Made by a program: the position numbers and the translations under genes. From NCBI RefSeq assembly GCF_003473485.1, contig NC_053047.1:8633001-8697000 (forward strand): 64,000 nt of DNA, given 5' to 3'. This document shows positions 57,601 through 64,000 of the stretch, piece by piece. The notes under the pieces were generated by a model. That model was not told the DNA's origin. It made no database searches and saw only the letters and a list, made by a program, of their open reading frames with translations. This DNA is from Medicago truncatula. Taxonomy: Eukaryota > Streptophyta > Magnoliopsida > Fabales > Fabaceae. How positions within the stretch are numbered: position 1 is the stretch's first letter; each line of letters begins with the position of its first letter.

Positions 57601-58734
57601 CTAATTAATTCAATCCAAACATACTGTAAATGTTTAAAGATTCTGCTATAGTGATACCTTAAAGAAAACAGAATTTCCTAAAAACAAAAGTAGTAACTTC
57701 TTAATCTTGCTCCTAACAAAAGTAGTAACACGCCTGACACATCACTTAGGAGATGCGTTCTTCGTGCATCTTAGCATTCAATGACAACAATTATCTCAAC
57801 ACATAAGGGTGGTGAATGTTATGTTAGCTCAAAAACTAAAAGGGTTGTATGTGTCATTTAAGCATAACAACTCAATAGATCAATGCAATTTCCCAAAATA
57901 TTAACAATAAAACTCCTAATTAAAACAACAGAAAATAGAAAATGCACCGTCAGTGTAAAATAGTTGTACACAAACATCCATTGAGCATCTTGTATTCCAC
58001 CAAATTACAGATATTTTAAAATTAGTTGTATGACATGGCAGATTGATGGTTTCTTATTACATGACAATGCATAACTATTTTACACCCATAGTGCAATTTC
58101 CCCAATATTAACAATAACAATCCTAATTAAGACAATAGAAAATCGAAAATGCACCGCCAGTGTAGTAAAATAGTTTTATAGTACATCCAATGAGCATCTT
58201 TCATTCCACCAAATCATAAAGATTTTTTAATATTAGTTGTATGACATGGCAGATTGATGGTTTCTTATTACATGACAATGTAAAACTATGTTACACCGTC
58301 AGTGCAATTTTCCAATATTAACAGTAACAATCCTAATTAGAACAAGAGAAAATAGAAAATGAACCATCAGTGTAAAATAGTTTTACACTGACCCCCAATG
58401 AGCATCTTGTACTCCACCAAATCACAAAAATATTTTAAAATTAGTTGTATGACATAGCAGATTGATGGTTTCTTATTGAATGACAGTGCAAAACTAATTT
58501 ACACCGTCAGTGCAAAACCAATTTACACCGTCAATGCATGCCTATTAAATTCAATCCACAAAAGGGTATACCTGTATTTGTTGTATGCAAAAAAGGAGGT
58601 GTAGCAGTTGTTAAATCCTGAGGTGGATTTTCAGCTTCAGTAGAGAAGAATCTAGCCACAAAACCATTACTTCTCTGAAATGCAGAAACACTAGAGTTTG
58701 TTTTCTTCAATGTAGCTCTAACAACACTACCCAT
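54603..58734 (-). CDS. Mitochondrial-type protein of unknown function with two RRM-like halves (222 aa)
   Basis: Six exons on the minus strand: 58734-58572, 56634-56499, 55822-55738, 55626-55579, 54925-54825, 54738-54603. All junctions are GT-AG and the 669 nt stay in frame. The start is the ATG at 58734 (MGSVVRATLKKTNSS). The first 40 residues are rich in Ser, Arg and Lys and end near FVARFFSTEA, a typical mitochondrial presequence with a likely cleavage around RFFST. Two alpha-beta segments follow: GRLVGVNRHALKTDIINFLEG and ILIEGLPRSSQFADLDQIVS. The second ends in RFRSRIQAMNAFIAKNGTY. Both resemble RNA-recognition motifs, but RNP consensus aromatics are weak. I do not recognise the family name. 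A 5' UTR intron is likely (donor near 58941). Confidence 0.8.
55015..55215. mobile_element. hAT-like MITE in intron 4 of the mitochondrial-type gene
   Basis: Ends 'attgttgttaaatagcgg' and 'gattgacaacattg'; internal 'gctatagcac' and 'agcggaatttgaaca'. Same family as 11889-12043. Confidence 0.6.
56117..56293. mobile_element. hAT-like MITE in intron 2 of the mitochondrial-type gene
   Basis: Starts tcagtgttgtcaaataacga and holds 'gcgtagcaaaatttgaacaa', then a second 'gctgtcaaatagcgac'. It may be two nested or rearranged copies. Confidence 0.5.
57890..58540. repeat. Tandem repeat, three ~208-bp units, in intron 1 of the mitochondrial-type gene
   Basis: Unit starts 'agaaaatgcaccgtcagtg' at about 57937, 58145 and 58355. 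Each contains 'gagcatcttg', 'ttagttgtatgacat', 'gcagattgatggtttcttat' and 'atgacaatg'. Units are about 85-90 percent alike by eye. Confidence 0.85.
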
Positions 58735-60313
58735 TTTCCACAATAAACCCTAAATTCACATCACAAAACAACTTTCATAAAAACCCATTTTTATCACCAT
58801 AAATATCAATATAAAAATTCAATTTTTACATCAAAAAATTCAATTTTTATATGAAAAAATTTACATTTTTGAGCAATATGAAGCAAAATTAAAAATGGGT
58901 TGGAAAAAAATATTGAGAAAGATGAGATTTTTGAAATTTACCTGTTCGGTTTTTTCTGCTACGATCGCTGAAAAGAACAGTGAGAGAGTGGAATTAGAAA
59001 TGAAGGGTAGGGCATCAAAACAAGTGAAGAGGATGGGCTTTTGGTTTTGGGCCCAACTAGCCAATTAACAATATGACTATTACTTTTTCCACATTACCTA
59101 TTTCTCGCACGCCCTATTTTTTATTCTAGAAAAAATGTTCATGGAATTTTCGGATTCTATAATTCGAATTGGGTTTTATCTTTTTCTTTTGTGGAAAAAT
59201 AAGTTTTTTTACCAATTTGGATATTATAATTCGAACACCCCAAAAAATAGAGTGCATTCCTTGCTTTTTTCGGACTATAAAATTCGAAGATCCATAAACA
59301 CCCTTATTAGGGAAAAAACAATTCAGATTATATAATATGTATTGTATTAGCGCAAGTTCTAAGCTTGTTTGCAACATAGATAACCAGTTTAATTTCCATA
59401 ATAATCTTCCTAACTATCATTCTTCTGTTTTAGGTCATTGTTACATGTTTCTAGTTGAAAATCCAGTTTGCGGGCTATTTGATCAGTTTGTTCAGAAACT
59501 TTCCTGTAAAATCAGAAGAAAAAAAAAAAACCAAGGATCAAGACTCCCATAAAATTTCATTTTTGGGAACTTTTAATCTAAAATGAAATTTAATAACATA
59601 AAGGTTTAATGAAAATGAGATTTAATTTAATTTGAGAGAGGTTTAATGAAAATTATCAAACTTCATTAGCAATGGTATAAAAAAAAATGTCATTCTAATG
59701 TTTACGGTTCTTTTCAATTTTTTTTAAACAGTTCCCAAAACACCTTTAGTAAAGGAAATTCCAAATTCCGTTGCTTTCTAAAAATTCAATATTAATGTTT
59801 AAATAATAACGTTTTAGTGGGTCACCATTCTTTTAGATCCCAACCATTCATTAAAATCTAATGGTTCATATTGATTTTGTACCGAAAAAATTTGGAGGTA
59901 TCGTACGATGCTTGACCTAGAGGTCTTGCACCGAAGAGAGCAGCACCCCTAGTATTTATATTATGGACGTTGTTTCAAGTTTCAAGTCAACTTCTTGTTG
60001 GAAAAAAAAAAAAAGTTTCAAGTCAACTTTCTCTAAAAGGAAAAAGGTTTCAAGTCAATTTCACTTGTTTGCTTAAAAAACACACAATTTGACTTGTGTT
60101 GAGAATATATATTAACCTTAGTAAAAGACACCATTAAGATTTAATTAAAATAATTCATCTATATTATTTTGTTAAAAAATTAAAATAATTAATCCATTTG
60201 AAAATTCATAATTCATACTTTACCCTTCAATTGGTGATAGTTATAAAACCAAGTGGGGAAACCATTCAAAGTACAAATACAAAGATAGGAGAATTAATAA
60301 GAAAAACAATACA
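58735..60313. other. Leader of the minus-strand gene, then AT-rich intergenic DNA
   Basis: 58735-59010 is the divergent leader and promoter of the 54603-58734 gene. Between 59130 and 59300 short phrases around 'attcgaa' repeat. 60220-60313 is the likely promoter of the inhibitor pseudogene, with 'ttataaaacc' near 60242. No other gene is supported. Confidence 0.4.
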
Positions 60314-60844
60314 ATGGTTCATTACTATTCATTTTTGCTAGTGCTTCTTCTATGTGTTACATCCTCATATTCTAGCAAAATTGTCGAAGTTAATGTCATT
60401 TGCCAGAAAGCAAAAAACCCTTCCTTTTGTTCAACTCTTCTCAATTCAAAACCCGAAGGGGCAAATGGCGCAGACCTTGTTAGTCTTGCGCAATACACGA
60501 TTGATGTACTTCGTGTCAATTTGACTAACACAGTGAAGTTAATCAATACGTTGATCTCATAAAGTGGTAAAGATGTCAAAGCTTTAACCCATTACAAAAA
60601 TTGTTTGAAATATTATTTTGCTGATGGAGGTGCTATTTTTGTGCTTGGGAACATACAAAGAGTTTTGAAGGAGGGAAATTATAATCTCATGAGTGTTGGA
60701 GCAAACGACATTATGCATGACATTAGTGATTGTATTAATGATCCTAATTATCATGATACTTCTTCCCTTCCAAATTATGGTCAAGTTGCCTTGCAAATTG
60801 ATCAAATTATTCAAATTATAGCAGTTTTTTTAATGTCTAATTAA
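60314..60844 (+). pseudogene. Pectin methylesterase/invertase inhibitor, broken by one stop
   Basis: The frame starts with a secretion signal (MVHYYSFLLVLLLCVTSSYS). A four-helix inhibitor domain follows: VNVICQKAKNPSFCSTLL gives the first Cys pair (residues about 30 and 39). After codon 82 a TAA (60560-60562) interrupts. The same frame continues SGKDVKALTHYKNCLKYY, then DISDCINDPN with the two other conserved Cys, to a final TAA at 60842. Without the stop the protein would have 176 residues, normal for the family. One point change (for instance from CAA or AAA) explains the break. Family members act in the cell wall on pectin methylesterases or acid invertases. The gene is recently dead, or makes an 82-residue fragment. 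Confidence 0.85.
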
Positions 60845-61331
60845 TTAAATGGTTATGACGTCCTAAGGTTAACGTTTGAATAATAATGAAATGCATCTAT
60901 ATTTATTTATTTACAAATAATATATTTGAGAATCATGTGTCATGTTTCACATGGTGGTATTCAATTCCATCTTTCATTAATCAGCTCAAACTTTTTGGTA
61001 TGCACTTTGTTTAGTATTGAGTGTGTTGCAATATATATATCAATGAGTATGTGTAATATGACATTCGTTTCCGCTCCATTGAGTAAATATGATACTTGTT
61101 CTCGTACCTACGGAGGTACTATTATAGGAGAAATCCACGAGTATTGAAGTATCCACGAGTATTCACAGATATCCATTTATTTTTACTTTTTTTTTAATTA
61201 CTTAAAAACTCTCATTTTTAAACATCTATTTTTCTTTCACAAGTCATACATAAATCTTTCAAATTTCTTAAACCATACAAATTGCATATTCAATACAAAT
61301 TTCGGAGTCCTTACATGATATATAAAAATAA
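60845..61331. other. AT-rich flank, nothing recognised
   Basis: 3' side of the inhibitor pseudogene. The 73-codon frame at 60926-61147 has no recognisable motif. Confidence 0.35.
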
Positions 61332-61837
61332 GGTTGGGAATAGGCCAGGTCGGCCTACAGGGGCCTATGGCCTGACCTGTTTAAGTCTGGCCTGGCCTGG
61401 CCTGTTTATTAAAAAGGTTAGGTTTAGGCTTTTTAAAAAGCCTATTTAAGTAAATAGGTCAGGTTTAGGCTATCAAAAAAGTTTATGAAGCCTAATAGGC
61501 CGGCCTGTTTATGCTTGTTAGGCTTCATAGTGGACTTTTTTAATAAGCTTTAAAACTTTATAGTGAAATAGGCTTTTAAGGCCTTATAGTAGTGATAGAT
61601 AAGTCTTACACTGAAATATACTTTGAGGCCTATTAAGCTTATTTAAAAGTAGATAAAATGAAATGTTTAGTGACTTTAATAGTAAGTAGACCTGTAAATA
61701 GGCTTTCAGGTCAGGCCAGGCCAGGCCAAAAAAATAGGCCTATGAAAGGCCATAGGCCAGGCTCAGGCCTGCAAATTTTTTCGTAGGCCAGACTCAGGCC
61801 TATCAAAGTCTGGCCTGGCCTGGCCTATTCCCAACCC
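61332..61837. mobile_element. MITE with GGTTGGGAATAGGCC ends (~506 bp)
   Basis: Left end ggttgggaataggccagg is the reverse complement of the right end cctggcctattcccaacc. Most of the element consists of 'ggcctgg' and 'aggcct' phrases in both orientations. It is non-coding. Confidence 0.8.
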
Positions 61838-61984
61838 TATATAGAAATTATGTAAGTCCATACAAATATTTAACTACTTAACGTCTAAAAAAAAAGTATA
61901 CAAAAACTTATACGAATTTTCAACTAATTTTATGACATTAAATACAATAAACGTTATGTATTTGGTACAAATTTTGAATCAAAT

Positions 61985-62120
61985 ACATTAATTTTTGTTG
62001 ACTAAATTTTACTTATATTTTGAGACGGATAGAGTGTCTCTATATATCTAATTATTGGGTACCCGTAATTATTTTATATTTCCGTCTCGAATTTTACTTA
62101 TATTTTGAGACGGAAGGAGT
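61985..62120. repeat. Decayed Stowaway-like repeat
   Basis: 'tattttgagacggatagagt' and 'tattttgagacggaaggagt' are direct copies of one MITE end, suggesting two overlapping or rearranged remnants. Confidence 0.5.
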
Positions 62121-63800
62121 ATATACATAATTATTTTGAGACCGAGAGAAACGCATGTGTCTTTCCCAATCAACACAAGCTGATTATAGAAATCGGAATG
62201 CTTTTATTTAGGTAATGACATATTACAAAGTTTTAGGACATTTTTTAGCAACTCATTATGATTATGCCAAAGTCTACAAGGCCATACATGATACAACAAT
62301 GGGAAAAAAAATGCACAATGGATGAATAAGTTGCATTGTCACAACTTACAAGAAAAGGGATTAACATTCTGACCAGAAGTATTATAGAGATCAAATTAGG
62401 TTATAGATGCAGAACCATAATTGATGAGACTTAAAGCAATATATAATTGATGAGTTTAAAGCTTTAGCAGTCAGAAGAGATCAATATCTCAGGTGGAACG
62501 ACACATTGAGTTATAAATGACACTTGACACATTTGAGGTGTTAGGTAAGTGGTATGGGTATGAACTTAAATTTGTAACTTAAAAGATAGATGATTCAAAT
62601 ACCATCTAAAACGGTTGTAAAATGATGATAATTAATGTCACTTTAATTAATAATAATTAATTTTTTTTTTTAAAAAAAAAAAAGTCATATACACAATACA
62701 ATTATACAATATAGGTTTAATTATTTTGTAGTCTTTAACTATTTGAAAATTTAAAATATGTCCCCAATTTGAGTCCCTAAATTTGTCAAAAATATTTAAT
62801 TAATAGATGAACCGATATTTGTGACGAAGTCCTTGAGCTTTTAGGTAATTTACAATTAGACCTCTACTAAAACTTTGATAGGGTCTTTAAACTTTTAAAC
62901 AATTTGTATTTGATTCGAATTAAATATATTTGTATTTGAGTCCTCTACAAAATGATTTGTATACAGTCCCTCTGTGTTGCTTTTTTCTGTTGTCGCGAGT
63001 TTTTTCATGTGTCTTGCATAGACACAAACCCATATAAAATTTATTTAGGCACACACATGATTGATAAAATTTAAAAGAGAGATGATATTAAGTGATGTGA
63101 TTAAATTATTTCTCTTTTAATTTTTATCATTCATGTGAACATGTCTAAATACTTTTGATTTGGAGTGCCCACCAAGTATTCTCGTGTCTTGCATCGACTT
63201 AGTGTTAATAACATTTGTTGATTTACAAAAAAATGAGTCCCAAAATTATTTGAGTTTTCTAAGTGTCTTGCACGGACTTAGCTTAATTGTTAGATATGTT
63301 GCATAAATATATATAGGGGCATTAGATCGAACCTAGACACCCCATTTATTCACCTAAAGTTTTGCTTGGGAGTTTGGAGGGTAGGGGAAGGAAGGATTTT
63401 GGGTGTGAAAAATAAAAGGAAAAATAGAGAAATCTTTTATATTTTTTGAAAAAGTATTTTTTAGAGAATGATAAATTAATGTTTATGATTAATATATTTT
63501 TAATTTTAACAATATTATAAAAACATAGATTAAATTTGAAGAAATAATATAAACCCCAATGCAATTTTTGAGTTCTTCCAGATGAGAAAGATTTTGTATT
63601 ATGAATAAAAGTGGACACTCAAAAATCCTCCCCTCCCAATATCCTTTTATTTCTGGCATTTGCTTCTTCATTATTTCCAAAACCCTCCACTCATTTCCCC
63701 TTCAAACCCGCAAACAGAGCTTAAGAGGTGAATTTTTAACCATATCTAACCACTAAGTTACTTGATAGAAAAAACTCTGATAATTTGGTAACCATATTAA
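62121..63800. other. AT-rich intergenic DNA
   Basis: No convincing gene. A phrase family ('gtcttgcatagacacaaa', 'gtcttgcatcgacttagtg', 'gtcttgcacggacttagc') recurs at about 63009, 63187 and 63260, hinting at a degenerate repeat. Short frames near 63346-63680 lack motifs. Confidence 0.4.
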
Positions 63801-63967
63801 ACCCAAAATATAATATCCCGTGAGCTTAGCTCAGTTGGTAGGGATATTGCATATTATATGCAGGGGTCGGGATTCGAATCCTGGACACTCAACTTCTCCA
63901 CAATTTAATTGTGTGAGCTCTAACCAAGGCTACTTGACAAAAAAAAAAAAAAACCCAAAATATAATA
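63801..63967 (+). mobile_element. Complete tRNA-derived SINE with 15-bp target duplication
   Basis: The SINE body runs 63816-63952: tcccgtgagcttagctcagt (A-box region), then gggattcgaatcctgg (B-box region), a short non-tRNA tail and 14 As. It is flanked by exact copies of acccaaaatataata at 63801-63815 and 63953-63967. It looks younger than the related copies at 5192 and 17751. Confidence 0.88.
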
Positions 63968-64000
63968 ATCGTATAATTTATATAATTTTAACAAGGGGCT

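Noticed and set aside
59130..59300. Short gene with repeated 'attcgaa' motifs
   Set aside because: Frames on both strands are equally open because the sequence is palindromic; no protein motif.

Overview
The window is nuclear DNA from a flowering plant. The AT-rich composition, spliced genes, tRNA-derived SINEs, Stowaway-type MITEs and protein content fit a legume close to Medicago. That species call is an inference from general familiarity, not a search. I find five intact protein genes: a kelch-repeat F-box protein (+), a SWI/SNF SWP73/BAF60 subunit (+), a FIDGETIN-LIKE 1 AAA ATPase (FIGL1, +), a FIGL1-derived ATPase with a different N-terminus (-), and a mitochondrial-type protein of unknown function (-). 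A pectin methylesterase/invertase inhibitor gene broken by one stop codon lies near the right end.

The centre (about 13.7-53.4 kb) is the most interesting part. It holds seven copies or remnants of one AAA ATPase gene. From left to right: C (-, scrambled remnant), A (-, pseudogene that lost its Walker A exon and carries a SINE in an exon), B (-, intact, 509 codons), D (+, pseudogene with a 2-bp frameshift), E (+, 3' remnant), the full 13-exon FIGL1 (+, 662 codons), and F (+, first and last exons only). A, B and D share a non-FIGL1 first exon that replaces FIGL1 exons 1-3. A and D, with flanking DNA, form inverted arms of more than 4 kb around B.

Mobile DNA fills most of the rest. There are two solo LTRs with exact 5-bp target duplications, 26715-28963 inside a degenerate copia element and 36974-39096 inside a nested stack. 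There are also LINE 3'-end fragments, five SINEs (one with a 15-bp target duplication), a near-perfect 1.37-kb hairpin element and many MITEs.

Layout: 0-4.4 kb F-box gene; 4.4-9.4 kb repeats and a LINE; 9.5-12.4 kb SWP73; 13.4-25.1 kb copies C, A, B; 25.4-29.7 kb copia plus solo LTR; 30.5-34.5 kb copy D; 34.6-39.6 kb hairpin and nested elements; 39.6-42.6 kb copy E, SINE, MITE; 42.7-50 kb FIGL1; 51-53.4 kb copy F; 54.6-59 kb mitochondrial-type gene; 60.3-60.8 kb inhibitor pseudogene; 61.3-64 kb repeats. FIGL1 limits crossovers by acting on RAD51/DMC1 in other plants. The other intact genes have no evident functional link to it.
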